Positions 11,286 through 18,927 of a stretch of DNA of 64,000 nucleotides are shown one piece after another. The notes below the pieces were generated by a model. That model had not been told where the DNA came from and did not search any database. It saw only the letters and a list, made by a program, of their open reading frames with translations. This stretch comes from Steroidobacter agaridevorans. Its GTDB lineage: Bacteria; Pseudomonadota; Gammaproteobacteria; Steroidobacterales; Steroidobacteraceae. The stretch covers positions 744,001-808,000 of the forward strand of contig NZ_BLJO01000003.1 in NCBI RefSeq assembly GCF_009932555.1, given 5' to 3'. Positions within the stretch are counted from its first letter, which is position 1, and every line of letters begins with the position of its first letter. A program made the translations under genes and the position numbers.

Positions 11286-12581
11286 CTAAATGAGTGACTC
11301 TCGCTGCGGCTCGCGCATGAAGATATAGACCAGCAGCGAGACGAACACGCAGGCTGTCACGTACCAGTAGAACAGCTCTTCGTGGCCGATGTTCTTGAAC
11401 GACAGCGCGATCATCTCGGCGGTGCCGCCGAACAAGGAGACCGTGATCGCATACGGCAGGCCCACGCCCAGCGCGCGGATCTCCACTGGAAACAATTCGG
11501 CTTTCACCACGGCGCTGATGGAACTGTACAGCGACGAAATCGCCAGGGCGACGAATATCAGGAAGAATGCCGTCCACGCATCGTGCGCCTGTGACAACGC
11601 CGACAGCAGCGGCACCGTCCCGAACAACGCCAGCACGCCGAACACGATCAACATCGGGCGGCGGCCGTAGCGATCCGACAGCGCGCCCATCAACGGCTGC
11701 AGCAGCATGAATATGAACAGATTCGCGGTCGACACCAGAGTCGATTCGCCTTTGCTCAGGCCGACGGTGTTCACCAGGAACTTCTGCATGTAGGTGGTGA
11801 AGGTATAGAAGAACAGCGTGCCGCCCATGGTCAGCCCGATGACGATCAGCACTTCGCGCGGATGTCGCAGCAGCAGCGTCAACTGGCCCGCCTCGGCGGT
11901 TTCGGCTTTCTTCTTGAACGCCTCGGTCTCGACCAGATTCCGGCGCAGATACAGCGCGGCGAGCGCGGCGGCGGCGCCAATGGCGAAAGGAATGCGCCAG
12001 CCCCAGGACTCCAGCTGATGCGCCTCGAGCACGAAGAACTGCAACACCATCAGCACCGCCAGCGCCAGCAGCTGGCCCATGATCAGCGTGACGTACAGGA
12101 TGCCTGAATAGAAACCGCGGCTGCCCTTGGTCGCGATCTCGCTCATGTAGGTCGCGCTGGTGCCGTACTCGCCGCCGACGCTGAAGCCTTGCAGGAGGCG
12201 CGCGATCAGGAGCAGGGCGGGCGCGGCGGCGCCGATAGTCTGATAGGTCGGGGTGACCGCGATGATCAACGATCCCAGGCACATCAGCGTGACCGACAAA
12301 GTCAGCGCAGCTTTGCGTCCGTGACGGTCTGCATAGCGGCCCAACACCCAGCCGCCAATCGGACGCATCAAGAACCCGACGGCGAAGATCGCCGCGGTGT
12401 TCAGCAATTGCACCGTGCTATCGCTCTCGGGAAAAAAGCTCGGCGCGAAATAGATCGCGAAAGCGGCGTATGTGTACCAGTCGTACCACTCGATCAGGTT
12501 GCCGACGGAGCCGCCGAAAATTGCGCGGAGGCGTTGTCTGGCTGTGGTCTCGGCAGCTGCGATCCCCGCGCTATCGTTCAC
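11286..12581 (-). CDS. MFS transporter, metabolite:H+ symporter family (KgtP-like)
   Basis: A 431-residue, 12-helix transporter that closely follows the alpha-ketoglutarate permease KgtP: GNLIEWYDWYTYAAFAIYF, FLMRPIGGWVLGRYADRHGR, LLQGFSVGGEYGTSATYMSE, FYTFTTYMQKFLVNT and LFPVEIRALGVGL. This is the MHS branch, which imports dicarboxylates and related compounds with protons. Alpha-ketoglutarate is possible but not proven. The start is GTG 12581. It heads a minus-strand cassette with the serine hydrolase and the amidohydrolase, suggesting uptake or recovery of hydrolysed acids. Confidence 0.88.
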   Translation of the reverse strand: MNDSAGIAAAETTARQRLRAIFGGSVGNLIEWYDWYTYAAFAIYFAPSFFPESDSTVQLLNTAAIFAVGFLMRPIGGWVLGRYADRHGRKAALTLSVTLMCLGSLIIAVTPTYQTIGAAAPALLLIARLLQGFSVGGEYGTSATYMSEIATKGSRGFYSGILYVTLIMGQLLALAVLMVLQFFVLEAHQLESWGWRIPFAIGAAAALAALYLRRNLVETEAFKKKAETAEAGQLTLLLRHPREVLIVIGLTMGGTLFFYTFTTYMQKFLVNTVGLSKGESTLVSTANLFIFMLLQPLMGALSDRYGRRPMLIVFGVLALFGTVPLLSALSQAHDAWTAFFLIFVALAISSLYSSISAVVKAELFPVEIRALGVGLPYAITVSLFGGTAEMIALSFKNIGHEELFYWYVTACVFVSLLVYIFMREPQRESLI

Positions 12582-12670
12582 TTGGTGGAGTTATTAGTGG
12601 GCCCGCGGCGATGGTGAACGAAGCCGCTGGCAAAGAAAAGCACGCCCGGAAAAATGCAAACATAAAAGGA

Positions 12671-12737
12671 AGCGGTGGACAACCCAGGATTTCCCTGGAT
12701 CGTCACACCGCTCCGAAATTCACGGCCTGCTAGGCCG
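12671..12737. other. Structured intergenic segment with hairpins
   Basis: The gap between the KgtP-like start and the next minus-strand gene holds two inverted repeats. One pairs 12671-12677 with 12706-12712 and encloses a CCAGG/CCTGG inner stem. The other is a perfect 6-bp hairpin, 12723-12728 with 12732-12737. They lie just downstream of the 93-residue gene on the minus strand and may end its transcript. No T-run is seen. Confidence 0.35.
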
Positions 12738-12761
12738 ACGGAGTCATACCCATCCGCCAGT

Positions 12762-13043
12762 CTAATGTGCGGGCCGTGAATTCCGAGACGAACCTTCTCT
12801 GCTGGTGCCTTCTCGCGTCGTTGCGTCGGAGTGGTTGGTCATCTCCGCCGGATCGTGATCCTTCGCGCGCTGCTTGGCTTGCTCCTCGGCGCGCCGGATG
12901 TCCTGCTCCTCGCTCGGCGATACATTGCCGGCGTTCTCGATTTCCTGCTGACCGCGCTCGGATTCGACGAACTCCTTGGTCGCCTTGCGATAGTTGCGAT
13001 CGGCGGACTTGTTGCCTTCGCCTTCGTTTCGCGGTGATCCCAT
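12762..13043 (-). CDS. Small hydrophilic conserved protein
   Basis: A 93-residue, highly charged protein with no hydrophobic core, rich in Glu, Arg, Ser and Asn (NEGEGNKSADRNYRKATKEF, then SEEQDIRRAEEQAKQRAKDHD). The opening resembles a recurrent proteobacterial family of small hydrophilic proteins of unknown role, often thought stress-related. ATG 13043 has a strong GGAGGA about 7 bases upstream. Composition suggests an intrinsically disordered protein. It diverges from the gene at 13136. Confidence 0.72.
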   Translation of the reverse strand: MGSPRNEGEGNKSADRNYRKATKEFVESERGQQEIENAGNVSPSEEQDIRRAEEQAKQRAKDHDPAEMTNHSDATTREGTSREGSSRNSRPAH

Positions 13044-13135
13044 GAGTCGTCCTCCAGTGCGTCGGTGCGATCTAAAACGCCCGTCGGTCGACGAGGTTCC
13101 GGCACGAGGCGGGATGGACGAGGTATGCTGTCAGC

Positions 13136-13693
13136 GTGTACTGGATACTCGCTACAATTTTCATCGTGATCGCGCTGGCGGTACCGCGCTATCGCCCAGT
13201 CGGCATCGTCGGCTGCGTGCTGCTCGGTGCGATGCTGACATGGGCCGTGGTTCAACGCTTACGTGTGCCTGCGGATGACGATGGGCCCCAGGTTCAACAG
13301 CGCGGGCGGCCGACTTCGCCGGCGGCGGTATTGCAAATCATCATGCCGGACCAGGTGCGCGTGGATGACTTGACGATGTCGGGCGGCGGCGCGCCGTTCG
13401 AGCTGCGAGGCCGGATCGAGAACAAATCGGAGGCGCTGCTGAAGTCGATCACGCTGCTGGTGACGCGCCGGGATTGCTACGAGGGCGCGCTGGATCCGAC
13501 CGGCTGCGCGGTGGTGTGGCAGGACAAACATTGGATCTCGATCGTCGTTCCTCCGGGAGAATCGCGCGACTTCTCCAGCCAGGTGTGGATGCGAGGCGCG
13601 GCGCCGAGGGTCCGGGGCACGCTCAAGGATTCCTTCGAAATCGTCGCCGCATCGGGTGAAATTCCGCCGCCCGCCACCAAAGCGGATCAGTGA
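13136..13693 (+). CDS. Membrane-anchored hypothetical protein
   Basis: A 185-residue protein with two short hydrophobic segments (about residues 2-16 and 21-41) and then a soluble domain. That domain has a beta-rich pattern (FELRGRIENKSEALLKSITL ... WISIVVPPGESRDF) reminiscent of FxLYD-type extracytoplasmic domains. Two Cys residues (YEGALDPTGCAV and RRDCY) may pair. I recognise no specific family. The start is GTG 13136. It lies 24 bases upstream of the spermidine-synthase-like pair on the same strand. Confidence 0.6.
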   Translation: MYWILATIFIVIALAVPRYRPVGIVGCVLLGAMLTWAVVQRLRVPADDDGPQVQQRGRPTSPAAVLQIIMPDQVRVDDLTMSGGGAPFELRGRIENKSEALLKSITLLVTRRDCYEGALDPTGCAVVWQDKHWISIVVPPGESRDFSSQVWMRGAAPRVRGTLKDSFEIVAASGEIPPPATKADQ

Positions 13694-13717
13694 TTTTTTC
13701 GCAAAAAGACCGCGGGT

Positions 13718-14317
13718 ATGCAGCTGATACTGAGCTACTTGATCGCAGGCTGGTCCGGATTCTTTGTCATGGCGGTGGAGTTGCTCGGCGGGCGCTTGCT
13801 CGCGCCGACCTTCGGCAGCAGCATCTACGTGTGGGGCGCCATCATCACGGTGTTCATGCTGGCGTTGTCCATCGGCTATCTGGCCGGCGGCCGGCTGTCG
13901 ATGAATGCGCCGTCGGTGCGCAAGCTCGGGCTCATTCTGATCGTCGCCGCACTCACGGTGCTGCCGCTGCTGCTGTTCGCCGTGCCGCTGCTCGACGCGG
14001 TGGCCAACGCGATTCCCGATCCGCGCTTCGGCTCCTTGGTGGGCGCGACGGTGCTGTTCTTCATTCCGACGGTGTTCTCGGGAATGATTTCGCCGTACGC
14101 AGTGCGCTTGATCGTGCCGGACCGCTCCAGCTCGGGCCGCCACGCCGGCCAGCTGTATTTCGTGTCGACTTTTGGCAGTGCTGCCGGCACGCTGCTGACT
14201 TCCTTCTATCTGGTGCTGCTCATGGAAGTGAACCACATCCTGCTCGCGCTGATGGCGATTTCCGGGGTCATCGGCGCGGCCGCCTGCCTGGTACGCGGAG
14301 AAGCGAATGCGCAGTAG
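13718..14317 (+). CDS. Membrane part of a spermidine-synthase-like protein
   Basis: A 199-residue protein with about six membrane helices, resembling the N-terminal transmembrane module of fused spermidine-synthase-like proteins (VELLGGRLLAPTFGSSIYVW, SIGYLAGGRLS, SGMISPYAVRL, GQLYFVSTFGSAAGTLLTSF). In many bacteria this module is fused to the methyltransferase-fold domain, which here is the next gene and overlaps by 11 bases. Function is unknown. The family is thought to transport or handle polyamines or similar compounds, but this is weakly established. Confidence 0.75.
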   Translation: MQLILSYLIAGWSGFFVMAVELLGGRLLAPTFGSSIYVWGAIITVFMLALSIGYLAGGRLSMNAPSVRKLGLILIVAALTVLPLLLFAVPLLDAVANAIPDPRFGSLVGATVLFFIPTVFSGMISPYAVRLIVPDRSSSGRHAGQLYFVSTFGSAAGTLLTSFYLVLLMEVNHILLALMAISGVIGAAACLVRGEANAQ

Positions 14318-15206
14318 CTGGCAAGCGTTGTTATTGTTGGTCGCTGGCTTGCTCGCGGCCCAGGGGGCGAGCGCCGACAATATGAAGTTATTGCACTCCG
14401 AGCGTTCGCTGTATCGTGAAGTGCTCGTCTACGAGACGGGCGACGTGCGCTGTATCTGCTTCACGCGCTTTTGCCGCATCGGGCGGCAGACCTGTCAGGA
14501 CGTGAAGCATCCGGACCGCATCGTCATGAACTATCCGCAGATGATGCTGAGCTCGCTATTCGTGAAGCCCGAGCCGAAGTCGGTGCTCATCATCGGCCTC
14601 GGTGGCGGCACGATTCCCCGCGCGCTGCACGAGTTGGCGCCCGAGGCGCGCATCGATGTGGTCGAGATCGATCCGGCGGTCGTCAAGGTTGCGCGGCGCT
14701 ATTTCGACCTGGGGGACAACAGCGCACTGAATGTGATCGAAGCGGACGGCCGCGTGCAGGTGAAGCGGGCGCTGCGCGAGCAGCGGAGCTATGACCTCAT
14801 CATGCTCGACGCCTTCGACCATGAATACATTCCCGAGCACCTGCTGACGCAGGAGTTCTTGCAGGAAGTGAAGGCGCTGCTGGCGCCGGGCGGCGTGCTC
14901 GCCGCCAACACGTTCTCCTCGAGCCGGCTCTACGATCACGAGTCGACCACGTACGCGTCGGTGTTTCCGGAGTTCTTCAATCTGAAAAAAGAGAACCGCG
15001 TGATCATCGCGGCCAACGGGCCGTTGCCGAATGCGGATCAGCTGCGTGCCAACAGCCAACGCTTCGAGAAAGCCTTCAATTCGTTTGGCATCAGCGCGAA
15101 CAAGTTGTTGCCTTTGTTCTCGCGCAAGCAGGACTGGGAGCGCGGCGCGCGCATCCTCACCGATCAGTATTCACCGGCAAACCTGCTCAATCTCGGTAAG
15201 AACTGA
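14307..15206 (+). CDS. Spermidine-synthase-like methyltransferase-fold protein
   Basis: A 299-residue protein beginning with a signal-peptide-like segment (MRSSWQALLLLVAGLLAAQGASA) and then a Rossmann-like aminopropyltransferase fold: VLIIGLGGGTIPRAL (nucleoside-binding loop), DVVEIDPAVV, EADGRVQVKRAL and LIMLDAFDHEYIP. A Cys-rich insert (CICFTRFCRIGRQTC) precedes the core. The overlap with the membrane-module gene suggests the two products act together. True spermidine synthase activity is not assured, and export to the periplasm is an inference from the N-terminus. Confidence 0.75.
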   Translation: MRSSWQALLLLVAGLLAAQGASADNMKLLHSERSLYREVLVYETGDVRCICFTRFCRIGRQTCQDVKHPDRIVMNYPQMMLSSLFVKPEPKSVLIIGLGGGTIPRALHELAPEARIDVVEIDPAVVKVARRYFDLGDNSALNVIEADGRVQVKRALREQRSYDLIMLDAFDHEYIPEHLLTQEFLQEVKALLAPGGVLAANTFSSSRLYDHESTTYASVFPEFFNLKKENRVIIAANGPLPNADQLRANSQRFEKAFNSFGISANKLLPLFSRKQDWERGARILTDQYSPANLLNLGKN

Positions 15207-15231
15207 GCAGGCTCCGCAAGCTGGCCGCGGC

Positions 15232-15489
15232 TCAGTTGATCGAGCCGCGGGTCCGCTCCAATTCCTGGATCGCGAGCATCACGTCCTGCAGCTGCGGGCG
15301 CTCGCCGCCAGCCATGTTCTCATCCTGAGCGACCGACAACAGCTCGGCATCCTTTTTCCAGGATTCGAGGATGCGCAGCTTTTCGTCGTGATCGAGCTGG
15401 TCGTCTTTGACCACGTCGATGGGCTTGCGATATTCGCGCGTCGGATCGCTGATGGCGTCGCGCACCTTGCTATCGTGCGTCTGGGTCAT
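15232..15489 (-). CDS. Small conserved hypothetical protein
   Basis: An 85-residue hydrophilic protein with a helical pattern (DDQLDHDEKLRILESWKKDA; also LQDVMLAIQELER). ATG 15489 has GAGGA about 6 bases upstream, and the gene follows the DUF883-like gene by 9 bases, so the two are probably one operon. Similar short proteins occur beside ElaB/YqjD-type genes in related bacteria. The function is unknown. Confidence 0.7.
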   Translation of the reverse strand: MTQTHDSKVRDAISDPTREYRKPIDVVKDDQLDHDEKLRILESWKKDAELLSVAQDENMAGGERPQLQDVMLAIQELERTRGSIN

Positions 15490-15498
15490 GGCAGGTCC

Positions 15499-15807
15499 TC
15501 ACTCGCGACGGGCGAGCAGACCGACGACCAGCGCAACGCCGGCGACCGCACCGATGATGGCCCACGAGTGATCGCGCACATAGGCATCCGTGTAGCGGGC
15601 GTATTTGCGAACGCGGCGCTGCATCCGACGGTCGTACAGATTATCGAACGCTCGCTGCACGGTTTTCTGGGTGCGGTAGCGCGCTTCTTGAACGCGTTCG
15701 TTGGTAACATCGGCAGTGGCGCGCAGCAGTTCTTCGGCGTCACGGGCTACGCACTGCAGATCCTTGCGCAGATGCCGGATAGGGGAATCAAAAGCGCCGT
15801 TTCGCAT
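15499..15807 (-). CDS. DUF883 (ElaB/YqjD-like) membrane-anchored protein
   Basis: A 102-residue protein with an amphipathic helical N-terminus (HLRKDLQCVARDAEELLRAT), a basic central part and one C-terminal membrane helix (SWAIIGAVAGVALVVGLLA) ending in ARRE. This is the layout of ElaB/YqjD/YgaM proteins, C-tail-anchored inner-membrane proteins that associate with ribosomes in stationary phase in E. coli. GGAGG lies about 8 bases before ATG 15807. It forms a minus-strand pair with the following small gene. Confidence 0.82.
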   Translation of the reverse strand: MRNGAFDSPIRHLRKDLQCVARDAEELLRATADVTNERVQEARYRTQKTVQRAFDNLYDRRMQRRVRKYARYTDAYVRDHSWAIIGAVAGVALVVGLLARRE

Positions 15808-15968
15808 TGGGGGACCTCCTCGGAACTCGTCAGGTACGGGGTGACTTCAGGCAAGACGTCCGCCCGGTTCGAAAAAACAACGCCATGAATTGCTGGCGGG
15901 TTCCGCGTAGGATTTATGTGCAGCAATTGCGTATGCCGATCCGTATGCATCCTTTGCAGGGAGTAGTC

Positions 15969-16961
15969 GTGGCGACCAAAAGCAAAACAACGGCGAAACG
16001 TAAGCGAGCGCCCGCGAAGCGTAAGACACCGAAAAAAGCTGCGCCGCGCACACGTGGCGTATTGCCCGCCGAATGTCGACTGGAGAATTTGCCGGCCGAT
16101 GCCGCCGCCGTCGCCGAGCGTATCGAGGGCGAGGGTGGCTACGTCATCGGAAGCTACTGCGAGCCGCTCGGCCGCAATCCGCTGCTGCTGGCGGCGCTAC
16201 CCATCGATCAGGTCGAGCCCACGCCATTTCAGCGCGACCTGTCCGATGCGCATTACAAGAAACTCTCCGGCGTCATCGACCGCACCGGTTTGTTTCTGGA
16301 TCCGGTGATTGCCATCACTGCGCCGAAACAAGGCTTCTGGACGCCGAATGGCCGGCACCGGCTCGAAGCCATGCGCCGGCTCGGCGCCAAGTCGATCATT
16401 GCGCTGGTCGTGCCGAAGCGCGAGATCGCATGGCAGATCCTGGCGCTCAACACCGAGAAGGCGCACAACTTGCGCGAGCGGGCGCTCGAGGTGATCCGGA
16501 TCTACAAAGGCTTGATCGACGAGGACCCGCGCCGGCCCGAAAACGATTTCGCGTTCTATCTGGAAGAGGCCGCGCTGGTGACACTGGGCCTGTGCTACGA
16601 GCGCAAAGGCAACTTCGCAGGCGGCGCCTACCATCCCATCCTGCGGCGGCTCGAGGAGTTCTCCTCGGAGACGTTGCAGGCGTCGCTGAAGGTTCATCAG
16701 AAGTACGCCGACCAGCTGTTCGAGCTGGATGAGAAAGTGATGAGCGTCATCGAGAAGTTGAAAGAGCGCGGCCTGGTGAGCCCGTACCTGCGCGCGTTCG
16801 TCGTCGCTCGTATCAATCCGCTGCGCTGGATCAAGGACGAGCCGCCGCCGTTGCCGGAAGTGCTCAAGACCATGAAAGAGCGCCTCGCGAAATTCAACGT
16901 CGACAAGGTGAATCAGCAGGATCTGGCCAAGGTGGGCGGCGCGCCGGATACAGAGGCTTAG
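15969..16961 (+). CDS. ParB-like nuclease-domain protein with H1-like basic tail
   Basis: A 330-residue protein starting at GTG 15969 with CAGGGA 6 bases upstream. Residues 4-29 form a Lys/Arg/Ala/Pro-rich tail (KRKRAPAKRKTPKKAAPRTR) like a histone H1 tail. A ParB/sulfiredoxin-like domain follows (IDQVEPTPFQRDLSDAHYKK, FWTPNGRHRLEAMRRLGAKS, GRHR at 128-131) and then a long helical region. No parA gene or parS-like site is nearby, so a nucleoid- or DNA-binding role is more plausible than plasmid partition. It converges with and overlaps the next gene by 4 bases. Confidence 0.8.
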   Translation: MATKSKTTAKRKRAPAKRKTPKKAAPRTRGVLPAECRLENLPADAAAVAERIEGEGGYVIGSYCEPLGRNPLLLAALPIDQVEPTPFQRDLSDAHYKKLSGVIDRTGLFLDPVIAITAPKQGFWTPNGRHRLEAMRRLGAKSIIALVVPKREIAWQILALNTEKAHNLRERALEVIRIYKGLIDEDPRRPENDFAFYLEEAALVTLGLCYERKGNFAGGAYHPILRRLEEFSSETLQASLKVHQKYADQLFELDEKVMSVIEKLKERGLVSPYLRAFVVARINPLRWIKDEPPPLPEVLKTMKERLAKFNVDKVNQQDLAKVGGAPDTEA

Positions 16962-17767
16962 CGCGCCGGATCGGGAGTAAACATTCCGTCCGGAAACGGA
17001 TTGGGATCGTCGCGATCGGCGTAGCGGCGTGAGTCCGGAATCACGCCTCGCGCGACCAGGTTCTTGTGCGAGTCGTAGTAGATGACGATGGTCTCGATCG
17101 GCACGTGCGAGCCGCGCTGAAAGTCGACGTACTCCGCCGGCGATGTTTCGCGGTGACCATGGCCGGTGCCCAATTTCTCCTGCGGACGGCGAGCGAGAGA
17201 TTCGTCCGCGGCGGCCGGTGCTTCGGCGCGCTCCGGCGCGGGCGCGCTTTGTGAGCTCACGCCGTCGCGGTCCTGATACGGATAGGGGTGGCAGCAGGGA
17301 CGACGCTCTCGAAACACCGCCACTCCAATGACTCCCACATTGTCCGGCCGGCCGGTCCGGGCCGCGTACGAATCCTTCAGCCGTGTGAAGTAGAAGGTCG
17401 CGACTTCGTCCAGGCTCTTGCGCCAGCCTTCGATGTCCACGCCATCCCAGGGATCGAGCACATAGCCGGACTGCCGTTCATCGGCGGTCTTGCCCGTGAT
17501 GACATTCACGCCATCGACGCTGGTGACCGCAAGCAACCGCTCGCTGGTTCGGTTATCGAGCCGCACTTCATACTGATGTCCCGGCTCTCCGACCACGTAC
17601 AGGCGGTTCTCGTGAACGTGTACGGGCAGGGTGTAGCCGGCGGTCCGATCGAAGATCTCGACGCGGGCCAGGCGGTGGATGGTCGAGAGCGCCGGGTCCC
17701 GCCCGGCAAGCGCCTGGACCGGCATCGACAGGGCGACGATCATCAGGAGGGGCACGAACCGGCGCAT
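16958..17767 (-). CDS. Secreted hypothetical protein
   Basis: A 269-residue protein with a clear signal peptide (MRRFVPLLMIVALSMPVQALAG). The mature part has a conserved-looking block (SGYVLDPWDGVDIEGWRKSL, then FTRLKDSYAARTGRPDNVGV and VFRERRPC), then a low-complexity Ala/Pro/Glu stretch and a C-terminal Asp/Pro-rich tail. I recognise no named family. ATG 17767 has CGGAG about 6 bases upstream, whereas the longer start at 17827 would hide the signal peptide. It is the last gene of the accessory block before accA. Confidence 0.7.
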   Translation of the reverse strand: MRRFVPLLMIVALSMPVQALAGRDPALSTIHRLARVEIFDRTAGYTLPVHVHENRLYVVGEPGHQYEVRLDNRTSERLLAVTSVDGVNVITGKTADERQSGYVLDPWDGVDIEGWRKSLDEVATFYFTRLKDSYAARTGRPDNVGVIGVAVFRERRPCCHPYPYQDRDGVSSQSAPAPERAEAPAAADESLARRPQEKLGTGHGHRETSPAEYVDFQRGSHVPIETIVIYYDSHKNLVARGVIPDSRRYADRDDPNPFPDGMFTPDPAR

Positions 17768-17890
17768 ATCAGCTCCGCTGTGGGTGGCTGATGGGTGTAA
17801 ACGGCACGGATACGGCAACGGGGTCAACGGGGCGGGGCCGGCGGGCGCCCGTTCAGGCGGTGGGCCGCCTACGTGGAGCGGGCTTCAAGC

Positions 17891-17919
17891 TTGCCCTTCG
17901 CGCTGGCCCCCGCTATGTT
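17891..17919 (+). promoter_or_regulatory. Candidate sigma-70 promoter for accA
   Basis: TTGCCC at 17891-17896 and TATGTT at 17914-17919 are separated by 17 bases, each matching 4 of 6 consensus positions. A start near 17926 would give a leader of about 25 bases before accA. This is sequence resemblance only. Confidence 0.45.
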
Positions 17920-17950
17920 CGCGCCTCCAAAGGATGAGGCAACTGTTTGC

Positions 17951-18913
17951 ATGGCAATGAATTTCCTGGACTTCGAGCAGCCGATCGCCGAACTGGAGGC
18001 GAAGATCGACGAGCTCAAGTTCGTCTCCAGCGACGCCGAGGTGAATATCGGCGAGGAGATCGCCCGTCTGCGCGCCAAGAGCCGTGCGCTGACCACCAGC
18101 ATCTTCTCCAACCTCAGCCAATGGCAGATCGCGCAGCTGGCCCGTCATCCGCAGCGCCCGTACACGCTGGATTACATCAGCACGATCTTCACGGATTTCC
18201 AGGAACTGCACGGCGACCGCATGTATGCCGACGACCACGCCATCGTAGGCGGCGTGGCGCGCCTGGACGGCCGGCCGGTGATGATCATCGGGCAGCAAAA
18301 GGGCCGCGACACCAAGGAGCGCGTGCGTCGTAATTACGGCATGCCCAAGCCCGAAGGCTATCGCAAGGCGCTGCGCCTGATGCACATGGCCGAACGTTTC
18401 CAGGTGCCGTTGATCACCTTCATCGACACCTCGGGCGCCTATCCGGGCGTCGGCGCCGAAGAGCGCGGCCAGAGCGAGGCAATCGCGCGCAACCTGTTCG
18501 AGATGGCGACCCTGCAAACCCCCATCATCAGCGTCGTGATCGGCGAGGGTGGCTCGGGCGGCGCGCTCGCCATCGGCGTCGGCGATCGCCTGCTGATGCT
18601 CCAATACAGCATTTACTCGGTGATCTCACCCGAAGGCTGCGCCGGCATTCTGTGGCGTAGCGGCGATAAGAAGGATCTCGCGGCCGAGGCCATGGGCGTG
18701 AGCGCCGAGCGCATCGCCAAGCTGGGCGGCATCGTGGATGAAGTGTTGAAGGAACCTCTGGGCGGCGCGCATCGCGATCCGCAAGTCATGGCCGATACGT
18801 TGAAGGACGCACTGCTGCGTCATCTCAACGATCTGCAGGCCAAGCCGCTGGAGCAGTTGATGAAGGCGCGCGAACAGCGCCTGCGCGGCTACGGAGTTTA
18901 CAGCGTCGGCTGA
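17951..18913 (+). CDS. accA: Acetyl-CoA carboxylase carboxyltransferase subunit alpha
   Basis: AccA pairs with AccD to transfer the carboxyl group from carboxybiotin to acetyl-CoA, giving malonyl-CoA for fatty acid synthesis. The 320-residue protein begins [20 protein letters not shown], almost as E. coli AccA does, and contains [24 protein letters not shown] and the oxyanion/CoA-binding [16 protein letters not shown]. The frame is open upstream to 17873, but homology starts at ATG 17951. It is separated from dnaE by the accessory block. Confidence 0.98.
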   Translation: MAMNFLDFEQPIAELEAKIDELKFVSSDAEVNIGEEIARLRAKSRALTTSIFSNLSQWQIAQLARHPQRPYTLDYISTIFTDFQELHGDRMYADDHAIVGGVARLDGRPVMIIGQQKGRDTKERVRRNYGMPKPEGYRKALRLMHMAERFQVPLITFIDTSGAYPGVGAEERGQSEAIARNLFEMATLQTPIISVVIGEGGSGGALAIGVGDRLLMLQYSIYSVISPEGCAGILWRSGDKKDLAAEAMGVSAERIAKLGGIVDEVLKEPLGGAHRDPQVMADTLKDALLRHLNDLQAKPLEQLMKAREQRLRGYGVYSVG

Positions 18914-18927
18914 CGGTATCGTGGCTC

